From assembly GCA_946902875.1 (NCBI GenBank), contig OX336350.1, positions 20,450,048 to 20,514,047 of the forward strand: DNA of 64,000 nt. The letters are read 5' to 3'. Below the pieces are notes generated by a model. It searched no databases. It worked only from the letters and a program-made list of their open reading frames with translations, and had not been told where the DNA came from. A program made the translations under genes and the position numbers. The DNA is from Nematopogon swammerdamellus. Its lineage: Eukaryota > Arthropoda > Insecta > Lepidoptera > Adelidae. This document shows positions 30,440 through 42,879 of this stretch, one piece after another. How positions within the stretch are numbered: position 1 is the first letter of the stretch; every line of letters begins with the position of its first letter.

Positions 30440-31660
30440 ACGCTGCCACAGATGTACTACTCGAACATTTGACTCCGTCCTAACCAAATAAATAAATAAA
30501 TAAAATGTAGGTACAGCTGAGATTAAATCAATCAATGTTATGTTTATGAGCTTTAATATTTTGAGTAGATAACTCATACTTTATTATTATTTTTAAAAAG
30601 TCTGACTTTTCTGGTCCCTTCCCCATTGTCACCCCGGCCTTAGCTCCGCCCCTTAAAATACCTACCGATCAGGTCCGTTTGCCATCCCGGCCAACACTAA
30701 TGCATTGTTTATTGTAAAAATTTACAGTGAACGAAATAATATCTACACTGGCAGTTTACAAGATAATATAATTTTTTGTGAGTGATTATTTTTTTGTGTT
30801 GTCATTTAATAAGTAAATGTAACAATTGAAAAAGTACCAGGATTACAGCAACGACAAGGAGTTGTGTGCGCGGGAAATATTTTATGACATGTTATGTTGT
30901 TTACTGATACTCTTATCTTCTCATTTTACCCTGGTACTTCAACATCCACCGGTGGTGTGCGGATTTTTAAAAATAAAATCCACATTACATTTTCATAAAA
31001 ATTCAGAACAATACAAGCACTTACGCTTCTTCTACATCTTTATATATTTAAAATATTTTTTTTTGCTTTTTGTTCATTTTGTTTATTATTTTTGTGACTA
31101 TTTTGAAGTTGGTTAAATTCGACTTCCAAGATTTACGTTGTTGTACGGAACCCTCAGTGTGCTAGTAAAGTGTAAATTTTAACAATACAACAATAGATAA
31201 CAAAGAAATTAATAAATCTGAAGTTGCGAGCGAAGTAAAGAAAGGCAGTCGTATTGTTCTCTGGGCAAATATTATATTACTTACATATATATTTATATAT
31301 ATATATGTATGTTTCTCCATTTATTTGTATTTGTGTTTTATTATCTGTTTAAATAAATGTCTATATTTTATCATCCATCATTCATTTATTTCTTCTCTGC
31401 CACTCCACACTTTTTCATAATAACCCAAAGGTTGGCTGGGGGAGAACGCCTACGGTGTTAAGCTGTACCTTTTGCAAAAAACATTTCAAGTGCAATAAAT
31501 ATATTTTGATTTGATTTGATATATTGGTGAAAAAAATATTTCCACTAGTCAATACGAGATTTTTTTAAACTGTACTTTTAGTTAAGCTGGGAATCGAGAG
31601 TAGTCTGTAGGTATTTTGAGAGGCGGGGCTTAGGCTGAGGTGGGAGTGGGAATCGCCACA
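30440..31660. other. Intergenic AT-rich DNA, no gene seen
   Basis: Contains short runs of AAAT repeats and a retroelement-like 3' tail near 31440-31530 (GTGCAATAAATATATTTTGATTTG). Nothing else recognised. Confidence 0.5.
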
Positions 31661-31664
31661 GACC

Positions 31665-32165
31665 CCATTTTTAACCCCCGACGAAAAAAACGGAGGGGTG
31701 TTATAAGTTTGACGTGTGTGTGTGTGTGTGTGTGTGTCTGTCTGTGGCATCGTAGCTCCCAAACGGATGGACCGATTTGGATGCGGTTTTTTTTATTAGG
31801 AAGCTTGTTTAATCGGGATGGTTCTTAGCTATGTTTTTAATCAAGTAATAAAGTAATTAAGTAATAAAAAAAATAATTATCTTAAAAAGTGGACCGATTT
31901 GCATGCGGTTTTTTTTAAAAAGCTTCAAATAAAAGTTAAATTACAAATTTAAAAAACCCCCGACTCTTAAAAAGTCAAAAATAATTTCCGTTTACTTACT
32001 TAAAGGAGTCGGGGGACCGCTAAGTAAATTAAATATAAAGACTCAAAAGTTGCGCGGGAATTCACTTAGCGGTCTACCGACTCCTTTAAGTGAGTAAACG
32101 TAAGTTATTTTTGACTTTTTAAGAGTCGGGGGTTTTTTAAATTTGTAATTTAACTTTTATATTAG
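31665..32165. repeat. (GT)n-bearing repeat followed by a hairpin MITE
   Basis: 31665-31900 has TTAACCCCCGACGAAAAAAA, a GT run (31717-31737) and CAAACGGATGGACCGATTTG, a common dispersed repeat. 31929-32161 is an inverted repeat with arms of about 100 bp (AAAACCCCCGACTCTTAAAA with TTTTAAGAGTCGGGGGTTTT) around a loop with AAGTTGCGCGGGAATTC. Confidence 0.75.
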
Positions 32166-34274
32166 GTAGGGTGGTTGCAGAATATTTTTCCGCGAAGAGA
32201 AGCCGCGTTAAAATCATGTAAGCTAAGGGAAATGCAATAATTTTTTTTAACTATACGAGGATGTTAGACTTAAATACATATTATTCTGAAATTCTATGTA
32301 TAAAAAACAAAAATTCCCCATCGTACATTTATTAAGGAATTAATTTTAGCATCATGGTCGAATTTAAGATCAACTGAAACTAAAGCCAGCTCCTTGTTAT
32401 AGGGTGACACATTTTAGTGACGATTTGCAATAGTGGTGTTGTGTATTTTTGCCTAATTGAGTGAGTATTCATAAGTGAAAGTATCCTTTATTGAAGGTAG
32501 ATTTAAATAAGTCCATTACTTAGGTTGACAGTTGGGATAAGCTATCTCGCTCACTCGAGAGTCGAGACTAGTACGGGCGGGCCGGCTAATTCTTTATCTT
32601 TAACTGGGAGAAAGTCGTTCGTGGGTTATCGAAGTAAATATACATAGACTATATTGGTAATCTGTGGTAAATATCTATGCGAAGTGTAGTATGATTCCTG
32701 CGCTAACAGCGTCGGATTTTAAAGTCACCTCGCTGCTGTTTTTAACCGACTTCCAAAAAAGGAGGAGGTTCTCAATTCGTCTGTATGTTTTTTTTTTTTT
32801 TTATTTTTTTTTTTTTTGTTTGTTTGTTTGTAACACGATTTCTCCGTCAATTGAGGGCCGATTTAGAAAATTCTTTTTTTGTTAGTTAGGTCATACTTCC
32901 GAGGTGGTCCCATTTCAATTTTATCGAAATTGGTTCAGTGGTTTTCGAAAAATCAGCATAATACTATGGTGTGTGGTTACCTTCAGCAAAACTTTTGATG
33001 TGGTCGTTTTCGGCAATTTTCAGTTTGATAAATTAGTATGGTGTGTGGTTACCTTCAGCAAAACATTTGTGATGTGGACTTATTCAGCAATTTGCAGTCT
33101 GACACATATGGCGAATAATTCTGTACCACTTCAATCGATTTCGATTATTCGATTTCGATTATTCTTTTTTATGTAATATTACTAAAAAGAATGAAATAAA
33201 AACTGTTTTAAAAAATTGTAAACCGATTTAAAAAAAACAAAAAAAAAAAACTAAAAAGTATTAAATACCTAATATTTTGAAATTTTCTCTGTCCTGTTGA
33301 AATACATGAATCGATATACTAGTGATACATATTCGGACCCTTGTTTCATGAATATTCTAAATTTGAAATTTTTTATCTTTTCCGACCGGCGCTTAATTTA
33401 TTATGGTACCTGGCCAGTACCTACTGTACCGAGTACCATCGAGCTGGTTTGATGATGGAGACAGAAGGTGGCCATAGGAACTCCTAAACTACACATGATA
33501 AACCCATCGTGTTTGGGCTCGTTGCATTTGTCTTCACGAGAAATTTACTTTAGACCTAAAAGATTCTCAATTCGACGGTATGTTTTCTTTTTTTGGATGT
33601 TTGTTACGCGATTACTCCGTCAATTGTGGGCCGATTTTGAAAATTCTTTTTTTTTTATTTGAAAGGGGATAACCCTGAGGTTTTTGAAGTGAAAACTTCT
33701 TTAGCGGCTCTTGGCACTTTTTTAGGTGGGTAAAAATGTATAACTCGCGACATCGCGTCAGCGTCATTTTTAAAATGAAACCTTAAGTCATTGCGTTAAG
33801 GGTTAAGTTAGAGTGGCACGGGATCTGCCGGCACTCCCGGAGTGCAACTGTTAAGGCCGTGACAAACGCCAACGACCTTGAGCATTCGGGAATTCTACAT
33901 AATGTACCATGCGACTGCTAATTTCGCTTCGCACGTTCAAGTCACATTTAGCGTAGTTTGTCGCTATCAGCCTAAAGAGTTGATGGTTCGGGGTTCGAAT
34001 CCCACTTTCGTATGTTTTTTTTTTTTGCTTTTTTATTATTTTAATTATTAAAATGATTGTGGCTTATGTAACTGATGCGTGATTCTAATTTTTTATTTTT
34101 TATTATTTTACCTAAATAACATTTTATTGTAATTTTTTCCAAATTATTTTAGTTCATGTACTTACCACTTTTTATAAACCTCTAAATAGACTATCGATGA
34201 AAACTAAAATAAAAATAGGTAGGTAGGTAATAGGTAGATAGGCATTTAGGTATGTATGGCAAATATCATAGCAA
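32166..34274. other. Intergenic DNA with fragments of one dispersed repeat
   Basis: 32735-33230 and 33545-33670 share ACTTCCAAAAAAGGAGGAGG- and GTTACGCGATTACTCCGTCA-type phrases followed by TTCAGTGGTTTTCGAAA, a repeat also seen in part at 52280-52340. Near 33940-34030 GGGGTTCGAATCCC precedes a T run, a B-box-like match without a tRNA cloverleaf. No host gene recognised. Confidence 0.5.
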
Positions 34275-34520
34275 CATAGGTACCGGCCGGCGCGCGCGGC
34301 GGCAGCATGGCACGGTGCGGTGGGGTGCGGTGCGGTGCGGTAACTCAGTAGCAGCGTGCCACTCACGCATGCAAGCAAGCAATAACAAGCCGCTCCTCCG
34401 CGCCGCGCCGCCGCTCCTCCGCGCCGCGCCGCGCCGCCGCGTCGTCACCGCTCCGCGCCACCACAGTGCCGCCGCCGCCGCCGCCCCCGCTCCGCAGCGC
34501 GCCGCTGTTGCTAGGCTACT
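34275..34520. other. GC- and CpG-rich island
   Basis: Very GC-rich against AT-rich surroundings, with short repeats GGTGCGGTGCGGTG (34319-34343) and CGCTCCTCCGCGCCGCGCCG twice (34391-34437), then (CCG)n. It could be a distal promoter or a GC-rich repeat; no splice-linked coding exon is seen. Confidence 0.4.
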
Positions 34521-34992
34521 TTTATTTAGGCACGGTTCTATAGTCCTTGCATCTCAAGCGCAGACAGCGTTATACCACACCCGTGACACTAGTCACATTT
34601 TCTATGAAGCGGCCGAAAATGTGTACCTACTGCTCACGTACGCGGGCGCCTTTGCGTGTATTGGTGCGACCTCGATAACTTGGGTACAGGGTTGGCACTC
34701 TTTATGAGAAGTTTGTAGTGGACAATATTATAAATTATATTTGATGTAATTTAAAAGGAAACATTTTTAATTATGACTATCTATGTATATGTACCTCTTA
34801 ACATTATTGGAGGGCAAGAAAAAAAGAAAAACATCAACTTATATGCACATGTTTTATTTTTACTCGCTAACTAAACGACAATTTTGCAGTGAAAGTTTCA
34901 CTAAATTTTGGAAACTTTGCAATAGGTATTCCATTTTTATTATTTTTAAGCCGAATCGTATGTGAAGCTAAAGTGAAATTTTCAATGTATAC

Positions 34993-36172
34993 TTGCCGCC
35001 ATTTTGAACTTTTTAGTTACTGGACCGATTGCTTTCAAAATTGATATCTGGGTGTCTGTGTAGGCTCTGAATACGAATCTGTAATCAAAATTAAAAAAAA
35101 GTGGCCGCCATTTTGAACTTTTTAGTTACTGGACCGATTGCTTTCAAAATTGATATCTGGGTGTCTGTGTAGGCTCTGAATACGAATCTGTAATCAAAAT
35201 AAAAAAAAGTGGCCGCCATTTTGAACTTTTCAGTTACTGGACCGATTGCTTTCAAAATTGATATCTGGGTGTCTGTGTAGGCTCTGAATACGAATCTGTA
35301 ATCAAAATAAAAAAAAAGTGGCCGCCATTTTGAACTTTTCAGTTACTGGACCGATTGCTTTCAAAATTGATATCTGGGTGGCTGTGTAGGCTCTGAATAC
35401 GAATCTGTAATCAAAATAAAAAAAAGTGGCCGCCATTTTGAACTTTTTAGTTACTGGACCGATTGCTTTCAAAATTGATATCTGGGTGTCTGTGTAGGCT
35501 CTGAATACGAATCTGTAATCAAAATAAAAAAAGTGGCCGCCATTTTAAACTTTTCAGTTACTGGACCGATTGCTTTCAAAATCGATATCTGGGTGTCTGT
35601 GTGGGCTCGGAATACGAATCTGTAGTCAAAATTAAAAAAAAGTGGCCGCCATTTTGAACTTTTTAGTTACTGGACCGATTGATTTCAAAATTGATATCTG
35701 GGTGTCTGTGTAGGCTCTGAATACGAATCTGTAGTCAAAATTTAAAAAAAGTGGCCGCCATTTTGAAATTTTCAGTTACTGGACCAATTGCTTTCAAAAT
35801 CGATGTCTGGGTGTCTGTGTGTGCTCTGAATACGAATCTGTAGTCAAAATTAAGTGGCCGCCATTTTAAACTTTTTAGTTACTGGACCGATTGATTTCAA
35901 AATTGATATCTGGGCGTCTGTGTAGGCTCTGAATACGAATCTGTAGTCAAAATTTAAAAAAAGTGGCCGCCATTTTGAACTTTTCAGTTACTGGACCAAT
36001 TGCTTTCAAAATCGATGTCTGGGTGTCTGTGTATGCTCTGAATACGAATCTGTAGTCAAAATTAAGTGGCCGCCATTTTAAACTTTTTAGTTACTGGACC
36101 GATTGCTTTCAAAATAGATATCTGCGTGTCTGTGTGGGCTCTAAATATGAATCTGTAGTCAAAACTAAAAAG
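34993..36172 (+). repeat. Satellite array, forward block (about 11 monomers of 108-110 bp)
   Basis: Tandem monomers with GTGGCCGCCATTTTGAACTT, GTTACTGGACCGATTGCTTT, TGATATCTGGGTGTCTGTGT and GAATACGAATCTGTAATCAA. Monomers near the right end are more divergent (some shortened). Orientation reverses near 36172. Confidence 0.95.
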
Positions 36173-37206
36173 TGCAAGATGGCGGCAACTATTTTTAAAT
36201 TTTGAAAACGGATTCGTATTCAGAGCCCATACAGATACCCAGATATCAATTTTGAAAGCAATCGGTCCAGTAACTAAAAAGTTCAAAATGGCGGCCACTT
36301 TTTTTTAATGTTCACTACAGATTCGTATTCAGAGCCCACGCAGACACCCAGATATCGATTTTGAAAGCAATCGGTCCAGTAACTAAAAAGTTCAAAATGG
36401 AGGCCGTTTTTTTTTTATTTTGACAACGGATTCGTATTCAGAGCCCACACAGACACCCAGATATTGATTTTGAAAGCAATCGGTCGAATAACTAAAAAGG
36501 TCAAAATGGCGGCAACTTTTTTTAAATATTCACTACATATTTGTATTCAGAGTCCACACAAACACCCAGATATCGATTTTGAAATCAATCGGTCCAGTAA
36601 TTAAAAAGTTCAAAATGGCGGCAACTTTTTTTAAATGTTCACTACAGATTCGTATTCAGAGCCCACACAGACACCCAGATATCGATTTTGAAAGCAATCG
36701 GTCCAGTAACTAAAAAGTTCAAAATGGCAGCCGCTTTTTTTAAATTTTGACAACGGATTCGTATTCAGAGTCCACACAGACACCCAGATATCGACTTTGA
36801 AAGCAATCGGTCCAGTAACTAAAAAGTTCAAAATGGCGGCCACTTTTTTTAAATTTTGACAACGGATTCGTATTCAGAGTCCACACAGACACCCAGATAT
36901 CGACTTTGAAAGCAATCGGTCCAGTAACTAAAAAGTTCAAAATGGCGGCCACTTTTTTTAAATTTTGACAACGGATTCGTATTCAGAGCCCACACAGACA
37001 CCCAGATATTGATTTTGAAAGCAATCGGTCGAATAACTAAAAAGGTCAAAATGGCGGCAACTTTTTTTAAATATTCACTACATATTTGTATTCAGAGTCC
37101 ACACAAACACCCAGATATCGATTTTGAAATCAATCGGTCCAGTAATTAAAAAGTTCAAAATGGCGGCAACTTTTTTTAAATGTTCACTACAGATTCGTAT
37201 TCAGAG
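36173..37206 (-). repeat. Satellite array, reversed block (about 9.5 monomers)
   Basis: Same monomer as the forward block in inverted orientation (AAGTTCAAAATGGCGGCCAC, AACGGATTCGTATTCAGAG). Diverged monomers near the flip point become more uniform. It is cut mid-monomer at 37206 by the hAT-like insertion. Confidence 0.95.
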
Positions 37207-39209
37207 TAGTGTTGTTAATTAATGTGAAAAAGCATTAATTTAATTCACTTGCGAATCTTACGCCATTAACATGCTAACGTTAAATGCTAAATGCGAATGC
37301 GAAAAATATCACTCGACAGTTCATGATGGAATGAACACACACAATGAATGTCTTATACACGGTGTTGCAACCCCAACCGTAAAACCCGAAAGGGGGTGAT
37401 TCTTTACGTGAAATAGAACAACTTTTGTTGTACGACTTTTTAATTTGAAGAAAAAAAAATTTTTTTCTCCATACATTTTGAGAATAGGCATTTAAAATTT
37501 GTACGGAAAAATATTTTTTTTTGTTAAAAAAATGTTTTCGCCACATAAGTTGTTTAGTTTCACATATAGAATAACCCCCTTATGTCAGTTAGAAATATTA
37601 CGGGGGCAACTGCAACACCGTATATATGAAGTGCGAATTCACTCAAGCGTGTGAATAAACCAAAGCAAAAGTTCATGTGACAGATGGATAGATCTCACCG
37701 AGAACTGAAGTTTGAGTACCAACACGATGGGTCTAGCACCAGTGGTTCTCGAGTTATGACCAAAACAAAAGTTCATGTGACAGATGGATAGATCTCACCG
37801 AGACCTGAAGTTTGAGTACCAACACGATGGGTCTAGCACCAGTGGTTCTCGAGTTATGACCAAAACAAAAGTTCATGTGACAGATGGATAGATCTCACCG
37901 AGAACTGAAGTTTGAGTACCAACACGATGGGTCTAGCAACAGTGGTTCTCGAGTTATGACCAAAACAAAAGTTCATGTGACAGATGGATAGATCTCACCG
38001 AGACCTGAAGTTTGAGTACCAACACGATGGGTCTAGCAACAGTGGTTCTCGAGTTATGACCAAAACAAAAGTTCATGTGACAGATGGATAGATCTCACCG
38101 AGACCTGAAGTTTGAGTACCAACACGATGGGTCTAGCACCAGTGGTTCTCGAGTTATGACCAAAACAAAAGTTCATGTGACAGATGGATAGATCTCACCG
38201 AGACCTGAAGTTTGAGTACCAACACGATGGGTCTAGCACCAGTGGTTCTCGAGTTATGACCAAAACAAAAGTTCATGTGACAGATGGATAGATCTCACCG
38301 AGACCTGAAGTTTGAGTACCAACACGATGGGTCTAAGACCAGTGGTTCTCGAGTTATGACCAAAACAAAAGTGCATGTGACAGATGGATAGATCTCACCG
38401 AGACCTGAAGTTTGAGTACCAACACGATGGGTCTAGCACCAGTGGTTCTCGAGTTATGACCAAAACAAAATTTAATGTGACAGATGGATAGATCTCATCG
38501 AGACGTTCAGATTGAGTACCAACACGATGGGTCTAAGTCCATTGGTTCTCGAGATATGACCAAAACAAATTATCACGTGATAGATGGGTAGATCTCATCG
38601 AAACGTTCAGTTTGAGTACCAACACGATGGGTCTAAGTTCAGTGGTTCTCGAGATATGACCAAAACAAATGATCACGTGACAGATGGGTAGATCTCATCG
38701 AGACGTTCAGTTTGAGTACCAACACGATGGGTCTAAGTCCAGTGGTTCTCGAGATATGACCAAAACAAATTATCACGTGACAGATGGGTAGATCTCACTG
38801 AGACGTTCAGTTTGATTACCAACACGATGGGTCTAAGTCCAGTGGTTCTGTAGATATGACCAAAACTAATGATCACGTGACAGATGATAATTCCGATCCC
38901 TCACTCGCATGATCGCATCGCATTTCGCGTTTAGATACTACCTAGCAGCGGAGCGCAGGCGCTATATAGCATTTAGCATTTAGCAGTACCACAGATAAAG
39001 AGCACCTACTTCATTGCTTTGTGCGTTCCAAAACAAACGAACCAACTAAGTTTTACGAACGCAACAGCAATGCTAACCAAAATGAAATGTGATTTGTTGC
39101 TTAGCATTTAGCATTTAGCATTTTATTCATCAGGGCGCTTAGCAGTGCTAAATGCTAACGGGGTATTCATTATGAATTAATTTTGTTAATGCTAAGCGTA
39201 ACAAGACTA
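37207..39209. mobile_element. hAT-like non-autonomous transposon nested in the satellite
   Basis: Left end TAGTGTTGTTA and right end TAACAAGACTA form 11-bp TIRs with one mismatch. The flanks are an exact 8-bp duplication ATTCAGAG (37199-37206 and 39210-39217), which fits the hAT target pattern nTnnnnAn. Removing the element and one duplicate restores a normal satellite monomer. Both subterminal regions are full of GCTAAATGCTAA/TTAGCATTTAGC motifs, as expected for transposase-binding repeats. It contains a nested inverted-repeat element (about 37357-37623, ACGGTGTTGCA ends) and a 100-bp minisatellite. No transposase ORF. Confidence 0.87.
37661..38884 (+). repeat. 100-bp minisatellite, about 12 copies, inside the hAT-like element
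   Basis: Exact 100-bp spacing: CAAAACAAAA recurs at 37761, 37861 and every 100 bp to 38461, with closely related starts from 38561 to 38861. Each unit contains GTGACAGATGGATAGATCTC, GAGTACCAACACGATGGGTC and AGTGGTTCTCGAGTTATGAC. The first eight are nearly identical; the last four form a diverged subtype (CATCGAGACGTTCAG, GAGATATGACC). Confidence 0.96.
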
Positions 39210-41697
39210 ATTCAGAGCCCACACAGACACCCAGATATCGATTTTGAAAGCAATCGGTCCAGTAACTAAGAAGTTCAAAATGGCAGCCGCTTTTTTTAAA
39301 TTTTGACAACGGATTCGTATTCAGAGTCCACACAGACACCCAGATATCGACTTTGAAAGCAATCGGTCCAGTAACTAAAAAGTTCAAAATGGCGGCCACT
39401 TTTTTAAATTTTGACAACGGATTCGTATTCAGAGTCCACACAGACACCCAGATATCGACTTTGAAAGCAATCGGTCCAGTAACTAAAAAGTTCAAAATGG
39501 CGGCCACTTTTTTTAAATTTTGACAACGGATTCGTATTCAGAGTCCACACAGACACCCAGATATCGACTTTGAAAGCAATCGGTCCAGTAACTAAAAAGT
39601 TCAAAATGGCGGCCACTTTTTTAAATTTTGACAACGGATTCGTATTCAGAGTCCACACAGACACCCAGATATCGACTTTGAAAGCAATCGGTCCAGTAAC
39701 TAAAAAGTTCAAAATGGCGGCCACTTTTTTTAAATTTTGACAACGGATTCGTATTCAGAGTCCACACAGACACCCAGATATCGACTTTGAAAGCAATCGG
39801 TCCAGTAACTAAAAAGTTCAAAATGGCGGCCACTTTTTTAAATTTTGACAACGGATTCGTATTCAGAGTCCACACAGACACCCAGATATCGACTTTGAAA
39901 GCAATCGGTCCAGTAACTAAAAAGTTCAAAATGGCGGCCACTTTTTTTAAATTTTGACAACGGATTCGTATTCAGAGCCCACACAGACACCCAGATATCG
40001 ACTTTGAAAGCAATCGGTCCAGTAACTAAAAAGTTCAAAATGGCGGCCACTTTTTTTTAATTTTGACAACGGATTCGTATTCAGAGCCCACACAGACACC
40101 CAGATATCGACTTTGAAAGCAATCGGTCCAGTAACTAAAAAGTTCAAAATGGCAGCCGCTTTTTTTAAATTTTGACAACGGATTCGTATTCAGAGCCCAC
40201 ACAGACACCCAGATATCGACTTTGAAAGCAATCGGTCCAGTAACTAAGAAGTTCAAAATGGCAGCCGCTTTTTTTAAATTTTGACAACGGATTCGTATTC
40301 AGAGTCCACACAGACACCCAGATATCGACTTTGAAAGCAATCGGTCCAGTAACTAAAAAGTTCAAAATGGCGGCCACTTTTTTTTAATTTTGACAACGGA
40401 TTCGTATTCAGAGCCCACACAGACACCCAGATATCGACTTTGAAAGCAATCGGTCCAGTAACTAAAAAGTTCAAAATGGCAGCCGCTTTTTTTAAATTTT
40501 GACAACGGATTCGTATTCAGAGCCCACACAGACACCCAGATATCGACTTTGAAAGCAATCGGTCCAGTAACTAAGAAGTTCAAAATGGCAGCCGCTTTTT
40601 TTAAATTTTGACAACGGATTCGTATTCAGAGTCCACACAGACACCCAGATATCGACTTTGAAAGCAATCGGTCCAGTAACTAAAAAGTTCAAAATGGCGG
40701 CCACTTTTTTTAAATTTTGACAACGGATTCGTATTCAGAGTCCACACAGACACCCAGATATCGACTTTGAAAGCAATCGGTCCAGTAACTAAAAAGTTCA
40801 AAATGGCGGCCACTTTTTTAAATTTTGACAACGGATTCGTATTCAGAGTCCACACAGACACCCAGATATCGACTTTGAAAGCAATCGGTCCAGTAACTAA
40901 AAAGTTCAAAATGGCGGCCACTTTTTTTAAATTTTGACAACGGATTCGTATTCAGAGCCCACACAGACACCCAGATATCGACTTTGAAAGCAATCGGTCC
41001 AGTAACTAAAAAGTTCAAAATGGCGGCCACTTTTTTTAAATTTTGACAACGGATTCGTATTCAGAGCCCACACAGACACCCAGATATCGACTTTGAAAGC
41101 AATCGGTCCAGTAACTAAAAAGTTCAAAATGGCGGCCACTTTTTTTTAATTTTGACAACGGATTCGTATTCAGAGCCCACACAGACACCCAGATATCGAC
41201 TTTGAAAGCAATCGGTCCAGTAACTAAAAAGTTCAAAATGGCAGCCGCTTTTTTTAAATTTTGACAACGGATTCGTATTCAGAGCCCACACAGACACCCA
41301 GATATCGACTTTGAAAGCAATCGGTCCAGTAACTAAAAAGTTCAAAATGGCAGCCGCTTTTTTTAAATTTTGACAACGGATTCGTATTCAGAGCCCACAC
41401 AGACACCCAGATATCGACTTTGAAAGCAATCGGTCCAGTAACTAAAAAGTTCAAAATGGCAGCCGCTTTTTTTAAATTTTGACAACGGATTCGTATTCAG
41501 AGCCCACACAGACACCCAGATATCGACTTTGAAAGCAATCGGTCCAGTAACTAAAAAGTTCAAAATGGCGGCCACTTTTTTTAAATTTTGACAACGGATT
41601 CGTATTCCGAGCCCACACAGACACCCAGATATCGATTTTGAAAGCAATCGGTCCAGTAACTAAAAAGTTCAAAATGGCGGCCACTTTTTTTAAATGT
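39210..41697 (-). repeat. Satellite array, reversed block (about 23 highly uniform monomers)
   Basis: Continuation of the array after the hAT-like element. Monomers alternate 108 and 109 bp and are nearly identical. Variants (GGCGGCCAC versus GGCAGCCGC) show longer periods: 217 bp near 39404-39941, 327 bp near 39947-40600, and a block near 39621-40150 repeated about 980 bp later. It ends in ATGTTCATATGATTAAG. Confidence 0.95.
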
Positions 41698-42059
41698 TCA
41701 TATGATTAAGATTCGCTCCGGTGAAGGAAAACACCGTGAGGAAACCTGTGCACAGCAGTACATATAAAATTGTTGTGGACACCGCTTCCAATCCAGCTTG
41801 TCACGTGGAAATGTATAACAATTCCCTTCCATGTTCATGGGAAAGGCTTGCGCTCAGTAGTAGGACATTAAAATTGACTCAAGAAGAAGAATAAGAAACC
41901 AAATTGATATCTGATTTGTGTAACATAAATTTCATTATTTCACATAAGAATGAAAATTTCACAGTAATTTTGCAGAAAGTGCAAAATTTCACTGCAAAAT
42001 TTCAAGTGAAATTTTTGTGCAAAATTGCGCCTTGCATCTCTAAGTAAGTGCGAACAAGG
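41698..42059. other. Spacer after satellite
   Basis: Contains CGGTGAAGGAAAACACCGTGAGGAAACCTG, cut here to the recognisable part AGGAAAACACCGTGAGG, seen at the end of many insect LINE proteins. The region is short and no frame is conserved. Confidence 0.35.
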
Positions 42060-42300
42060 AGGTTTGAAGTCCACCGCGCGCGCGGGCGCGGCCGGCCCGA
42101 TCGTTGTTCTGTGCTGTGAGTGCGAAAGAACCGCGCGCGTACGTGTAAGTAGCTACTACTCCCTCTCGAAGGTGCGCTCGCTCTCCTCTCGACAGTCGGT
42201 GCCAGCCTGACTAGCCGTCCGCCAGAAGTCGACCAGACAGCGCTCGCGGGCTGCGGGGCGCGGGGGGAAGCAAACTCGCTTCGAGGCGGAGCGTCGCTTC
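42060..42300 (+). promoter_or_regulatory. CpG-rich patch, candidate first exon region of transporter 2
   Basis: GC-rich stretch (GCGCGCGCGGGCGCGGCCGG near 42077) with a good donor-like GTAAGT at 42145-42150. Transporter 2 has a splice acceptor 5 nt before its ATG at 45893, so an upstream non-coding exon is needed; this is the nearest GC-rich candidate. No transcript evidence. Confidence 0.3.
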
Positions 42301-42479
42301 TATACGCCAGTATTATAAGTATTCTATGGTTATACCACAGTACCTATTAGTTATTCTGTGGTTATACCAACGAAAGCCATGCATATAACGCCCCGTCAAG
42401 TTACGTACCGGAGCGTATACTGATAGATACCACAGAAGAGAGATATTACTGATACGGTCGTACTGTATACTGGTACGGA

Positions 42480-42790
42480 AAATGACACGGTGGCAACATC
42501 ACCTACAATACAACATCCGAGATGTCAGCTCGTAACAACTGGTGAAGTAGGTGCTATGTCAGAGCTTTTCTTCGGTCGTACCGGCTTCACTGAACTGGAC
42601 GGAAAAAAAGAAGGGAGTCATATCCCGAAATAGTTTGTATTTTCCGTCCAGTTTAGTGTAGCCGGCACGACCAAAGGGAAGCACTGACATGGCACCTAAG
42701 TTCACCCGGTGTTATGGGCTGACATCACGGATGTTATAGGTGATATAGCAAACTGTGTCAGTTTACATAAAAAAATCCCTCAGTCGCCTT
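42480..42790. mobile_element. Inverted pair of 5S-SINE tails
   Basis: 42480-42605 is the SINE tail on the minus strand and 42630-42772 the same tail on the plus strand (ACATCACGGATGTTATAGG), separated by about 25 bp. The 42775-42862 dispersed block follows. Confidence 0.7.
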
Positions 42791-42879
42791 TTACGACATG
42801 CACGGGGAGAGATGCAGTGGGGCTATTATTTTAAATTACCATCCCACACGGTACAAATATACCTAACCACCTATCTTTT

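Noticed and set aside
33940..34030. tRNA gene near a GGGGTTCGAATCCC match
   Set aside because: Only the B box fits; no A box or cloverleaf can be placed.
34252..34707. 151-residue frame over the GC-rich island
   Set aside because: Composition-driven; Arg/Ala-rich low-complexity translation with no conserved motif or splice context.
37661..38884. CRISPR-like array
   Set aside because: Units are contiguous 100-bp tandem copies without unique spacers, in a eukaryotic genome.
35000..41690. Many 66-119 residue frames with MAAILNFLVTGPIAFK-type starts
   Set aside because: They are readings of satellite monomers; frame depends on 108 versus 109 bp spacing, with no other protein-like feature.
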